Shown here: positions 35,148 to 46,868 of the stretch, in pieces | Layout: every line of letters begins with the position of its first letter | How positions within the stretch are numbered: position 1 is the stretch's first letter | NCBI GenBank assembly: GCA_949752745.1 | Contig: OX457026.1 | Span: 31,582,411 to 31,646,410, forward strand | From: Protula sp. h YS-2021 | Taxonomy: Eukaryota; Annelida; Polychaeta; Sabellida; Serpulidae | Direction: 5' to 3' | DNA: 64,000 nucleotides | Position numbers and translations under genes: made by a program | The notes under the pieces: generated by a model | What the model was told of the DNA's origin: nothing | Databases searched by the model: none | What the model saw: only the letters and a program-made list of their open reading frames with translations

Positions 35148-36105
35148 ACCGGATTGCTCTTTGTTGCAAGAGAATTTTGACATTTAGACGAAATTTCTGT
35201 ATCATTTTATCATTTTTTACTTGGTTATTTTTATTCCAAACGCAGAATTTTTGCGCCTTTCTATTGGTAAGGCTCAAAGTGTGATTTGGCCTGTTGAATA
35301 TTATCCAACAAGACAAATTACACTTGGGGCGTTGTGAATCAAATGCGTAGAAATTCTGCATTTTGATTATTAAGCAATCGGGTAAAAATTAAAGGAAGGG
35401 TAGAGAAATTTCGTCTAAATGTCCAAATTTTCTACATCGAAGAGCAATCGTGTTTTTTAACAAACCGCATACTATTTTATAACATGTTAAGTTTTAGCAA
35501 ATATTTTTAAGTTTTAATCTCTTTTATGATCCAAGTATAAACTGTTTTGATATATTTCTCCCATCATTTCTTTCATTATTTACCCGGTTCCCTTGCAGTC
35601 GAGATGCAAATTTGTTGCACATTTTATTCGAAACCCCAAAATGTGCTAGACGTATCGCAGGCTGGTTACTTTTGTCCGCATTGCTTAGCAGGCACACATA
35701 CTAGGAATCATAGCGTTTTCTTTCACGAAAATATGCCGGAATTTCCGCCAAAATCAGCACGTCAAAATTGTAAAAAGAGGACAATGTACGGCAGTTTACC
35801 TTCAATTTATTTAAAATAGTTTTGAGCGTAATCTTTGGATCTCACTTCGTTTATACTTATAAAAATCAATTAAATTTTTACCAGCAATTTTTGTTCAAAG
35901 CATACAAGGTAATCAACAAAAGCCTGAAATATCAGTTTAATTTGCATCTTTAAAACTTTGCAAAAGCATTTGCTTTTTCAATTGAATTTTAAGGATTAAA
36001 TTGAGGAAGTTATCCGAAATGTGAAGACTTGTAGTAGTTAAACAATGTTGTGTTGCACTAACAAATCAAGAGTTAAACTGCATAGAAGGGAACCAGACCC
36101 AAAAC
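35143..36105 (+). repeat. Direct duplication, copy 2
   Basis: Second copy of 33327-34288, nearly identical, including its 90-codon frame at 35547-35819. It ends within the shared sequence AACTGCATAGAAGGGAACC just before 36105. Confidence 0.8.
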
Positions 36106-36639
36106 AACCCCGGCCCCAAAAGAAATCGGCCCTAAAATTCAGGAGAACCCGGCCCAGGTCGTAATGAATGAGTTCATTCATTCTTGCATATAAGTTCTGT
36201 GATCGTTGTTTTCACTTCGCTTCAAACTGCTGTCATGATATTGACTGACCACTTCAGTCACTCTTTCATCTTTTTTTTATCTTTAATTGTACTTCATTTC
36301 GAATTTTAATCAGGAAGGTAACCGACCAGTTCAATCACTTTCATCACTTCTGATCGTTAATTGCACTTTGCTTCAAATTGCAGTCAGGATGGTGACCGCC
36401 AATTTCAATCACTCTTTCATCCATTTTGATTACTAATTGAATCGCGATTCAACTTGGTTTATTACAAAACATCTCAGGCGAATTGTCTGATTGCAATTAC
36501 TTGGAAACGCAATTGAAAACTGCAGTTTCTGTCGTGACTTTTGCTATAAAATGGGCTCAGTTTTACCAGAGATTTCAAACACTGATTGAGATCAGCAGAC
36601 TGCTTGCAAAACTACTAAAGCTAATAGCAATGACTCTTG

Positions 36640-36860
36640 CTCAGGGCCAAGTTGTTTAGTGTGCTCGGAAATCGTGACCCTCGACAACATGCCATATAAT
36701 GTGACACGTGTGATCGATGGCAACACAGATTTGTGATACGGGCATTAATCACATAGACTACAGAATCATGGTTCGCGGCAAAAGGCCAATTACATGGTGT
36801 TGCCCAAAGTGCGAACCTGAAGATGATTCAACAGTACTTGCACAACCAGGGTCTTCAACC
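36640..36860 (+). pseudogene. PHD-like zinc finger of a transposon protein, broken by an indel
   Basis: One frame reads CDTCDRWQHR. Within a few bases another frame continues CDTGINHIDYRIMVRGKRP and WCCPKCEP. Together these follow the C-x2-C...WQH-x2-C...W-x-C-x2-C spacing of the PHD-like finger found in many animal Mutator/FLYWCH-type transposon proteins. A one-base indel between R and C breaks the frame, so it is a remnant. No transposase catalytic domain is recognised around it. It lies next to 36910-37678, the inner segment of the long fold-back. Confidence 0.6.
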
Positions 36861-36909
36861 TTAACCATTCATACCGGTCGGACAAAGCACACGCATGACC
36901 GGAGGCAGT

Positions 36910-37678
36910 TCGTAGCACTCTTGACAAACTAATTAATCCTTTTGATCAGCATGGGCCAAAAAAAGTTATTTGTCATTATATGTCGCCCTGTGAATTTTTG
37001 AACTAATGTTAGGACAAAACATTGGCAAACTGGTGACAAAAACAACAATTTATTGACAATCTTTTAAGGTAAATAATCATTATGCAATACCGCACATAAT
37101 TTGTTGCTTTTTCTTAGCACAGGCGTAACATTGTATTTTTTAAATTCTGAAAATATAAGCTGACAGGCGTTGCGAATCACGACCTAAGTTTCACGACTAG
37201 CACAAGGTAGAGTCAATTAGTGTTTGCAACATGACCCCCTATTTAAAATGACGCCTCCAGTACCAAAATTATCGCCACACGTAATGTATTATTTTTCATG
37301 CATTGAAAATTTTCATTTCACTCGAAGTTTTTGAGGTAACTCTTTTGTATCGGCATTTTTGCCATAATGAGGCAACTGGTGTTTAAAACCAGTGCAGATA
37401 TAGAACAAACTAGAAAATTTGGTTAATAGTTTGACAGACGTTAACATTTTGAGAATTAAAACATTTGAGCTAAAAACAAAAGGAGAAAATTTCACAATTC
37501 TAAAGCATTTCATTCCTGAATATTAACTATCATAAGAAAAATATCTTGCAGATAAAGAAGCTATCACTATGTGTGTTATTACATTAGTTATTGGCATTGT
37601 TATCCAAAAATGGATACACACCGAAAATGATGCCTAATTAGGAATTGTTTTTTTATGCTGTTTATCTCATCACCGACA
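36910..37678 (+). repeat. Direct copy of 30105-30965
   Basis: The two segments align from the shared CTCTTGACAAACTAATTAAT onward and diverge sharply near 37680. The second copy lacks about 90 bases present in the first (around 30570-30660). Confidence 0.8.
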
Positions 37679-38900
37679 ACCAGCAAACCAATCAACATCG
37701 CTGCAGCAGTAATACGTGACCGTAATACTAAAATTATTGCATATCGCAATCTACAATTAAAGAAAGCTGGGAGAGCACATTCCGGGTGGCGGCTTCTACA
37801 TCCAAAAGATATATTTTACTTATCAAATGAGTAATAAGACACTAAAAACTTTACTTTTAATTAATTTGTTTGTAGACTTGGAAGACATCACTATAGAATA
37901 CTAATCAATACCAATCAGTTGAGACAGTTTGCTGAATACATCCCAGATGCTTCACCAACTGTCTACAATATATTTTTCCTTAGTGAAGCAGAAGTAAAGG
38001 GGCCACATTGAATAACAAATCAAAAGTTAAAGGAATTTTACCGCGAACATGCCAAGTGATATGAAAACACATTAATCTATTATACAGGTATTATTACATG
38101 ATACTAAACACTAAGTAGTTCCACAGCCCTTTTCTGTGGAAAAGAGAAGAGGCAGCAGTTCTGCGAATATAAAAGCGCATGTAACAGTTCGGCAACCTGT
38201 TTCTGTCCCATGCATTATGGGTTGTATTAGTTCATCAGAATCTTTACAAAAGTTATCACAAATTAAAAAAATTAATTTCTTGATGCAACTGCAATTAATG
38301 AAAATAACATTCGTTACTGTGATAATTCGCAATAAGTATTATTACGTTGTGCATATACTTGCAGTGTGGATACTAGGATGACGGCGTCGTGTTACTGATT
38401 GCCCTGGCTACCTGGGAAGAAAGCATAATGATGTCCTTGCAAATACCGAACTCTTTTGTGATATGAGTTTTGTCCGGACAGAAAGCGGCATCTTAACGTA
38501 TAGTGGTGTGCTATGGCCCGTTAAATTAATCTACTGCTTTTAATTTCGAAACTATCGGCTTGTGGACTACGAAGCCATCAGTATGGGCTTTTCAATGAAT
38601 TTAACATTAGTTATCGCGATCCATAATAATAAAAAACTTTGTGGAACAAATAGCTTTGTGAGACAAATAACAAATATAACAATGCTCGTCAACCAATCAG
38701 AGTCGGTGCAGTACCTGTCATATGATGGAACCATTTCCAACTTATCACAACCCGAACAACAAGAGATTTTTCTCCGGTGAAATTTTTGGTAAAATGACGT
38801 ACCAAAATCAAGGTAAATGCATACTTTTAGATATTGTTTATCTTGGATATTATCTCTACGTATGCTGTAAGTTTTTTCTTGTTACGTGTAAGTTTTGAAT
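37679..38900. other. Unresolved stretch after the fold-back remnant
   Basis: Translation near 37693-37830 (+) gives an uninterrupted, protein-like run containing NIAAAVIRDRNTKIIAYRNL and GWRLLHPKDI, but I cannot assign it. It may be a further piece of the transposon coding region. The remainder shows only short open frames. Confidence 0.3.
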
Positions 38901-39559
38901 GGTTTGCTGACTCTGCTGATTCCTACATGTGATGGTTCCGGGCTGTGTCAGACCGGCTTTCGTTCGGTAAGTGCTTCCCTGCCATCAGAACGTAGTGTAG
39001 GTTATGTGTAATAGACTGTAAGATGGTTTCTAGGCGACTTTCGCAGTTTCCATTTCGAGGGTTTTCCTCTTGACCAGCAAACAGTTTGCATTGAGACGGA
39101 TCTGCAAACAGGAAAGTTTCAACTTTCCACCGCCTTTCCTCCCTTCTGCTAGCAACAGGGCATTGTAGGGTCGTCGGACACGCAGTTATCACGAGTTTAG
39201 GAGGTTTCGTCTTCCAGTGCCTCGATACTACGCCAACATTCTTTGGGGAGTTGCATACACTACCTCTTTCTGTGGTTAAACACGCAACCATTTACTGTTG
39301 TGGCGTTTTTTCACTGCTTGGGGTAGTGTAACCGCTTCAGTCCAGATATGACTCGGTGAAGACTCGATCGTGTGATCGTCACAGCAGCGTTGTACCTGTA
39401 GCTGGTACGACAACTCGGCACTCTGACGGGTCGTTGCAACACCAACAGGTAGCAGCGATCACATGTCATGGTACGAGCTCAGCGTGCGGATGTTTCCCCT
39501 TGTAGTCTATCACGCCGTGTTGGTTATGAACCGTTGCAGTGACGGTTACAACACAGGAC

Positions 39560-39771
39560 GGTGTTTGTGGTGACTTTGTTAGTTTGCAAGTCGTGTCTGC
39601 AGCTACTCGCTGTTATCAGGGTTCGTGTTTGCTACGATTCGCTATGTTCACGAGTCGTGTTTGAAGCGACTCGCTGTGCTCATTGGTCGTGCTTGCAGCG
39701 ACTCGCTGTGCTCACGAGTCGTGTCTGTGAAGACTTGCCCTGCTCACGGGTCGTGTTTGCAGCAAATAGCA
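39560..39771. repeat. 32-bp minisatellite
   Basis: About 6.6 units of a 32-bp motif, CGTGTTTGAAGCGACTCGCT plus GTGCTCATTGGT, with unit starts at 39592, 39624, 39656, 39688 and 39720. It accounts for the repetitive 188-codon frame on the plus strand. Flanking sequence from 38900 to 40150 is GC-richer than average with no recognised gene. Confidence 0.85.
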
Positions 39772-40159
39772 GCGCCAGAGCCTTTCCCACACACAGCAGA
39801 GTTTATAGAATAATGTCGCTCATTATCAGGGTTGTATCTACACCCAGGCCTCTGTTAGCACAGATAGAGTCTCTTCTAGGTCTGTTAGTGGCAACGGAAA
39901 AGACTCGGAAGGTGTCATTTTTGGGAGTTTCAACATGTCGTCTTGAAGGCCGGTGCAGGTTGCCGGGTGATCGCATCAGGTTGTCGTTGCTAGCTCTCAT
40001 TTTGGAGAGGCTGCTTATCCTGAAGTGTGCTTTTCCCGTGGCGTTAGCGGCGGGTAAACGCCGCGGTAAAATACACGTACTGCAAGAGACGGTGATTCTG
40101 AAACCATTTCCGTACTTTTTGGGTTAGACGCACATTGTGACAAAGGGCTTAGGTACGTT

Positions 40160-43100
40160 TAAGCAGATTGTGATACCAGCCTTGAAACGGTCACGGCGGC
40201 GTTTTTAGTTGAGCGATACATCAGTAGAAATTTGGCTACTTTCTCGTGCATTTAACGAGGTTCGTGCTTCATCGATTTGAGACTAGATTTAAGACTCTGA
40301 ACCATACGTTCTGCTAGACCGTTTCGCAAGGGTTTAAAAGGGCTCGTAGCTTTGTGAATAATTCCATGTAGTTTTAAGAATTTCTGGAAGGCTTCAGAAT
40401 GGAAGGTTGTACCATTGTCTGTACAGATAACATCACAAATTCCATAGGAGCTGAACAGTTCCTGAAGTACTTTGCCAGTTTCCGGGGCAGTGATTTTTTC
40501 CATGATCCGTACCTCTGGCCATCTGGAGTGTGCATCGACTATTATGATAAACATATGGCCCTGAAAAGGTCCTGCAAAATCAATGTGGATCCTTTTCCAC
40601 GGCTGACTTGGCCATTGCCAGGGCTGCACTGTAGCTCTTGTTGGAGCTCTGCTTATCTCTAAGCAGCCCGGGCACATTTTAGCTTGTGTTTCGATATCTC
40701 TGTCGATATTGGGCCACCAAATGTACGATCTAGCCATTTTCATTTTCACCATGGGCACTATGGTGTTCTTGCAGGAATGCTCACTGGAACTTTTCCGGAA
40801 TAACCACTCTGTTTCCAATGAGCAGACACTCTTGTGAAATAGATAATTCTGATTCATGCGAATGATAAGGGGAAAGATCTTCAACTTTACGGGGCCAGCC
40901 ATTTCTTCTGAACTCGAAAATTCTAGACAATACCTGGTCTTTTGACGTTGCCTGGGCAATTTGTTTGAATGAAATCGGAAAGTTCTCGAGTAGGGCAGCG
41001 TAGAATATTTAACTTCTACTTAACCCGTCAGCGTTGGCGTGTTCACTTGTCTTTCGGTATTCAATTTCATAATTATAGCCAGTAAGGAAAATGGCGTATA
41101 TTTGCATCCGCGAAGCCGAAGTTGTTGAAATAAATTTTTTGGGATTGAAGATAGAAACCAAAACTTTGCAGTCGGTAAATAGAGTAAATTTTCGGGCAAA
41201 AAGGTGGATGTTGAATTTCTTGATGCTCCAAATGATGCTGAGGGCCTCTCGATCGATTTGAGAGTAATTTTGCTCAGCTTTTGACAATGTTCGGGATGCA
41301 AAACTAATGGGGCCGTCTATCTGGGTAGATATGCGAAATAACTCCAGAAATACCTTTTGATGATGCGTCACAGTGCAGTCGAAGCAGCAGTTTCGGATCA
41401 TAATGTGCTAAAACGAGATCAGATGTGATGAGATCCTTCGTTTTCTTAAAAGCCGTTTCACATGAGTCTGTTCATAGCCATTTCTGATTTTTGTGGAGCA
41501 ACTGGTGCAATTGATGTAGTATTGTAGACAAGTTGGGTAGTAGTTCACCAGGGCGACCCAGCTTCGTAATTCAGAAACATTCTTGGAGCTGGCGCATCTG
41601 TAACTGCCTTGACTTTCGAATCGGTCTTGTGGATTCCGTCTTTGTCGACGATGTGAGCACAAAATTCAATGGAATCTTTGAAAAACTCACACTTGTTGGG
41701 GTTGACTTTAAGGCCGTATTCTATTAATCGCTGAAAGACTTTTTCGAGGGTACATAGGTATTCGTCATCGTCTGAACCGGTGATTATCATATCGTCCAAA
41801 ATACACTGCACGTTTTTGATACCTTTCAAAACCTGTTCAATTGCGCGTTCCCAAATAGAAGCAGCTGGGGAAATACCATACGCCAGGCGATTGGAAACAA
41901 AAAGTCCTTTCTGTGTGTTGATGGTCAGGTATTTTCTCGATTCTTCGTCCACTACCATTTGAAGATACGCCGTTTTGAGGTCTAACTTTGAAAATTTCTC
42001 TCCACCTGCCAATGTTGCTAACATGCTCTCAATAGTAGGCAATGGGTACGAGTCAACATTGAGCTGTGGATTGACAGTGACCTTAAAATCGCCACATATC
42101 CTGACAGAACCGTCCTTCTTCAGAATTGGGACAATGGGTGCAGCCCAATCACTCCATTCTACCGGTGAAAGGATCCCTTTACTCACCATGTTGTCCAGCT
42201 CCTTGTCGATCTTGCCCCTCATTGCAAACGGGACCTGTCTGGGTTTGCAAAATTTAGGGGTAACTCCTTCTTTGAGGTGTAACTTCGCAGTTATCCCTTT
42301 TAGCTCACCCAGTTCTTTGCCGAAACACTCACTGTACTTTTCCAGAAGATGGTCTAATTTCTCCTTACCTCGAGCCATCCGTATGGACTTGATTTCGTGC
42401 CAATTTAACTTGATGTGTCGGAGCCAATCTCTACCGAACAAAGGTGGACCTCCCCCGTGAAGAATGTACAGCCGCAAACGATGTTCCTTACCTTCGTGTT
42501 TCACCAGAACATTCACGTACTCCTCTGGCCTTACACATTCTCCAGTATAGGTTTTTAACACAACATTTGTTCTCCGCAGCCGTAATTTACCAAGATGGCG
42601 CTGATAATCCCTTTTCGATATTATCGAAAGCGCAGATCCTGTATCAAGCTCCATTTTGATAATTTTACCGTTTATTCTAGGACTGATCGTAATGGACGCA
42701 CATTTCTTCTCGCTATTGTTGTTTACATTGCAAACAACTTCCGTATAGCCGAGATCTGAACAGGAAGTGCTGTCGCCATTAGATTCTTCACTATCAGTGG
42801 TCACTTCATCGTCATCAGCATAAAAAACTTTCGTCTTTGGCTTTCGCTTCTTAAACTGGTCTGTCCCGGTCTTTTTGCTCTCGGAAGATGACTTACCGGA
42901 TTTCTTCATCTTGCATCTTCTCTTAATGTGGCCTTTCTTACCGCAGCTGTGGCTTTTTTCGTCCTTAAAACGGCAATCCTTGGGACCATGACCATTCCTG
43001 TCACACCTGAAGCAACGATTTCCAGTGGTCCTCTGCAACTTGTTAACATTTGCCGATGCTCCCTGGATTTCCAATACGTCCTCCATGGCCATTTCCTTGA

Positions 43101-43790
43101 CAATTGCTATCTCCTTGGTTTTCTGGTAGGTTAAATTCTTCTCCGACAACAATCTTCTCAGGACGTTTTCGTTCTTTATCCCACAAACCAGCTGATCTCT
43201 GAGATGCTCTGCCAGACGCTCACCGAACTCATAATGTTCACTCAGCTTTTGGAGGACACCCACGTAATTTGTCACCGACTCACCCGTCTGTTGCTGACGC
43301 TTGTAGAACCGGTATCTCTCTGCTATCACGTTGGGCTTTGGACTGAGATGCTCTTGCAGCAACTCACCAATTTGTTCGAACCTCTTTGTTGATGGCTTGT
43401 CAGGTGAACACAGGCTATGTAGCAAGGAATAGGTCTTCCCGGCAATCAGACTAAGAGTTACAGCAACTTTTTTGTCGTCGGCTACGTCGTTGGTAATGAA
43501 ATACTGCTCTAACCTCTCCTTGTATAGCTCCCAGTCACCAGCAGTCTCGTCGAAGGGCTCCAATCGTCCGATCAGTGATGCCATCATTCAGAAGTCAACT
43601 TCAGTAAACACTCACTTTTCCGTTATCTTCGGTACTTTCCTCTGCGTCTTTCTTCTCCACCAGATCTTCATAACTTCCTTGGTCCGACGCAACACAATGT
43701 GCTCGTCGCCGTTTGTTCTACATGTGAGGTGGCTACGTGGAAACACTAATTGAAACTAAACAGACGCCAAGTTGCCGCCATGTTTTATTA
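40160..43790 (-). pseudogene. Decayed Ty3/mag-type LTR retroelement, gag-pol
   Basis: A 680-codon frame (43587-41545) starts with a Gag-like region, then a CCHC knuckle (CFRCDRNGHGPKDC), a second knuckle that has lost its first Cys, a protease with DTGS near residue 315, and a reverse transcriptase with LDLKTAYLQM and LDDM near residue 595. The frame then breaks in the thumb region. RNase H is separate at 41401-41009 (DREAL, TDCK and HANADGLSR are visible). Integrase follows at 40959-40252 with HIDFAGPF, TDNGTTF and NGLAERM, but its HHCC finger is damaged, and an in-frame TAA near 40255 precedes KFLLMYRST. A GGCGACGAG primer-site-like motif near 43700 suggests the 5' LTR ends there. I could not find paired LTRs. 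It cannot encode a full polyprotein. Confidence 0.9.
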
Positions 43791-43904
43791 CACAACATAG
43801 GTGTTCCCCAGACCTCTGTGCAATACATCAAAGAAGGGAGAAACAATGTACAATAAATCATGTATGGGACATTAATCTCCAAGACAAAACTAGATTTGTA
43901 CAAT

Positions 43905-44850
43905 ATGGAAATACGTTTCTACAAATTTCTTCTTACTTTTAATACGTGTTCTTTCCATGAGAGCTTCTCGTCTTTAATAACACCTAGGACTTAATTGAGC
44001 TAGCACGCTTGACAATTTCAGCTACGAACAAGATATTCACATCCAGACTTCTATTTGAGTGTCCAAATACCATGAAATTTGTTTTAGATACATACAAGAG
44101 AAAGCTTATTTAGTTTGAACCACGTGTTTAACTTTTTAAATTCTATGTTGATTATTTTTTAATTTCCGAAACATTTTTCCCTGTGTCAAAAATATTTGTA
44201 TCATCCGCGAAGAGAATGAACTTTAGGAACTTTGAAACATTCACAATATCATTAATATATAAGACAAATAATTTTAGAGCTAAAATAGAGCCTTGAAAGA
44301 CACCACAGATTACATTAGATATAGTAGAAACAAAATTCTCGATCTGAACAAATTGCTGACGATTTGCTAAATAAATTTCAATCCATTCATTTTAGATGCC
44401 CCTTATACCATAATAGCTAAGTTGCTTGAGAAGAAAACTATGATTTTCGTGTCAAACGCCTTTTATAGATCTATGAATACCGCTATTATTGCATGCTTTT
44501 TATCTATCTTTTTATTAAGGCTAAGGATGTTAAACGGCAATTTCATTTCTGAATCCATATTGACTTTCACTTAATAGATTGTTACTTTCTAAAAATTTAT
44601 TTAGACGACTTTCGAACAATTTTTCCAAGATTTTTTAGAACTGGCCCAAAAGTGACACAGGTCTATAGTTGCTAAGTTTTGATCTGTCACCTGACTTAAA
44701 CAGTGGAGAAACGTTAGCTAATTTCATTTTATTTTCATTTTATCTGGAAATATACCGGATGAAAATGAAAGATTACAGATTGTAGTAATTGGACTAACAA
44801 TACTAGGATCACTCTTTTAACGATATCCATGGAAATATCATTGCAATCCA
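43905..44850 (-). pseudogene. CR1/Jockey-type LINE reverse transcriptase remnant
   Basis: Reading the minus strand gives SDRSKLSNYRPVSLL, then KILEKLFESRL, ESQYGFRNE, GVFQGSIL, LYINDI, and the catalytic FADDTNIF near 44200. It ends with LGVIKDEKLSWKEH near 43950. This is the standard order of a LINE reverse transcriptase. Stop codons and frameshifts interrupt it throughout, and the endonuclease part is missing. It lies just upstream (minus strand) of the Ty3-type element. Confidence 0.85.
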
Positions 44851-45065
44851 GCGACACTTTGTTTTGGCAACCTCTTATCACGCTCTCAACTTCCTTAATA
44901 TGTATACTGAGTTTAAAAGTTAAACCAAAAAGTTAGCCTTCGTAAATACGGCGGCTGCTCTAGAAATGGATTATGACAATTTTGTGGCATATAATTGGAC
45001 TCCTACTTTGTTGTACTTTAGCTGGTTATATTTCAGCTGATGTAGATATAGCGTTGTCATAAAAC

Positions 45066-45130
45066 CTAACTGTTAGGCAACAACGCAACAGACCGAACCA
45101 CGAAGAGGTTGGCGATTAGACAACAACGAT
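45066..45130 (+). repeat. SINE-like dispersed repeat, 3' fragment
   Basis: Contains CAACAGACCGAACCACGAAG, AGGTTGGCGATTAGACAACA and ACGA, matching the last ~45 bases of the repeats at 12247 and 15672. Confidence 0.5.
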
Positions 45131-45535
45131 GGATGTGTCGTCAACTTGACACACCTCCAAGCCAGAGAATTTGATTGGTTGAAGCGATATTTAGTTGTGA
45201 TAAGACGTTGCCTTGTTGAGAAAGTGTCGCAGAAGTGAAACTTTAATCGGTTACAATATATTATTAGTACTGATTAAATTTGTATGGCAAGTAATAAGTT
45301 TCATTAATTCTTGACGAAGTGGGAATCTGAAGAATCATTTATTATCGCTCATTATCTATCTCACATTGCTTATGCAACCCTTTTGTAGCTCCGGTTTTTT
45401 GTGTTCAGTAGCTGGTATGTTATGAGCCTTTACAATTCTAGTAAAATTACATCCGATGAGCAAAATTGAACGAGACTCCCATTTGACCTTTCTGACCAGT
45501 AAGGTCAGATAGGCAATTTTTGGGCCATAATATAA

Positions 45536-46828
45536 TCCAATTCGCACTTTCGGGTCTTTCCGGTGGAGATGTTGTTTTGACTGCAAATTTTTAGGATATA
45601 TTATAAAGAAATGATAATGGAACAACATCAAAATTCTAATTTTCTTTCAACGTGCACACTTTCAAATTTATAAACCCATCATATGATCTTTTAAAAACTA
45701 TTCTACATATTATTCAGTCGAATCCGGCACAGAAGGGCCTTGGACAAAAGGGCCTTGGACATAAGGGCCTGTCCCAAAACGGCCTTTTCCAAAAGGGCCT
45801 TTCCCAAAACGGCCCTAAATGAAAAGTTGGACAAAAGGGCCTTGAGAAATGATTATCGAAATTATTTTTATTTTTTGTGTGATAAAATAACAACTCCAAA
45901 AACAAAGTTTATTGATTTTATTGCCTGATTCATCGAGACAAATTTTTGGCTGTCCTTTATTACTTTGTCTTATATCCATTGCTGTTTGTCACAGTTCAAA
46001 TAAAGACCTGAAATTCAGAACTCGTATATCGGCAAGACACTGACACGCCAACGGTATCCCGACAATTTATCTAATCTAGATGAATTGTCGTACCCCCTCA
46101 TTTAGATGAATTGTCGATAGATGAACTGTCGCTGGATGAATTGTCGCTAGATGAATTGTCGTGAATTCCACGCCAGCATCATCCGACTTAGCGCGTGTGT
46201 TTAAACAGCACATTGCAGAGGAACGAAACAAAGGACAGAGATTATCTTATGTGGCACAATGACTCCGAAATCTGGCATCTAAAGACAGTGATGGGAAGTA
46301 ATTGAAAGAGTCTTTACAATGAGTAAAATATCAAGGCAGTGATTGGTACAAACAGGGATTAACCTGTGGCACAGTGCTTCGGAAATCTCAAGAGAGTGAT
46401 GGGGAGTAATTGAAACAAAACATCAAGGCAGTTATCTTTAAAAACACAATGATGTTTGTATTTTTTTACTTGTTATTTTATTACATATTTTACTAAATAA
46501 TAAAAGCTCAAAATCCTAGAAAAAAATTCTCAAGGCCCTTTTGTCCAACTTTTCATTTAGGCCCGTTTTGGGAAAGGCCTTTCTGGGAAAGGCCGTTTTG
46601 GGAAAGGCCCTTATGTCCAAGGCCCTTTTGTCCAAGGCCCTTCTGTCTGGATACCTATTCAGTCCCTTTAATGGCCAATATGTGAATATGTTTTTGGCAA
46701 AATGGAAATTTGTTGAATTTTGCGAATTTTTTCCTATCATTTCTTTATACCCTTATCCCAAATGAATTCAGCCAAAATGCAAAAACTTTTCGGCTAAAGT
46801 CAAAAGTGTGATTTGGCATATACAGATA
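45536..46828 (-). mobile_element. CCAAATCACACTT miniature element split by FB-2
   Basis: The left part begins CCAATTCGCACTTTCGGG and the right part ends AAAAGTGTGATTTGG. Joined across FB-2, the copy matches the reverse complement of the elements at 29009-29332 and about 34250-34563. It is the host copy into which FB-2 inserted. Confidence 0.75.
45720..46655 (+). mobile_element. Fold-back element FB-2 with 9-bp target duplication
   Basis: Exact direct repeat TATTCAGTC at 45711-45719 and 46656-46664. End A (GAATCCGGCACAGAAGGGCC) is on the left and end B (reading GTCTGGATACC outward) on the right. Inverted repeats of ~125 bp are made of the ~15-bp GGGCC units. The centre matches FB-1 in inverted orientation but holds one copy of the 92-bp unit. 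A short run of GATGAATTGTCG-like repeats at about 46065-46165 is unique to this copy. The unoccupied site is preserved at 34380 in a related repeat, confirming the borders. Confidence 0.9.
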
Positions 46829-46868
46829 GTATTGTATTTGATTTTTTATGTAGTTAATGGTTTTTAGT

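Noticed and set aside
39561..40127. 188-codon open frame (+)
   Set aside because: Its first third is the 32-bp minisatellite translated, the rest has no recognisable domain, and there is no splice or family support.
43714..43797. A TGTTGTG...GAACA segment as the 5' LTR of the Ty3-type element
   Set aside because: Only 84 bases with these borders, too short for an LTR, and no second copy was found downstream of the integrase.
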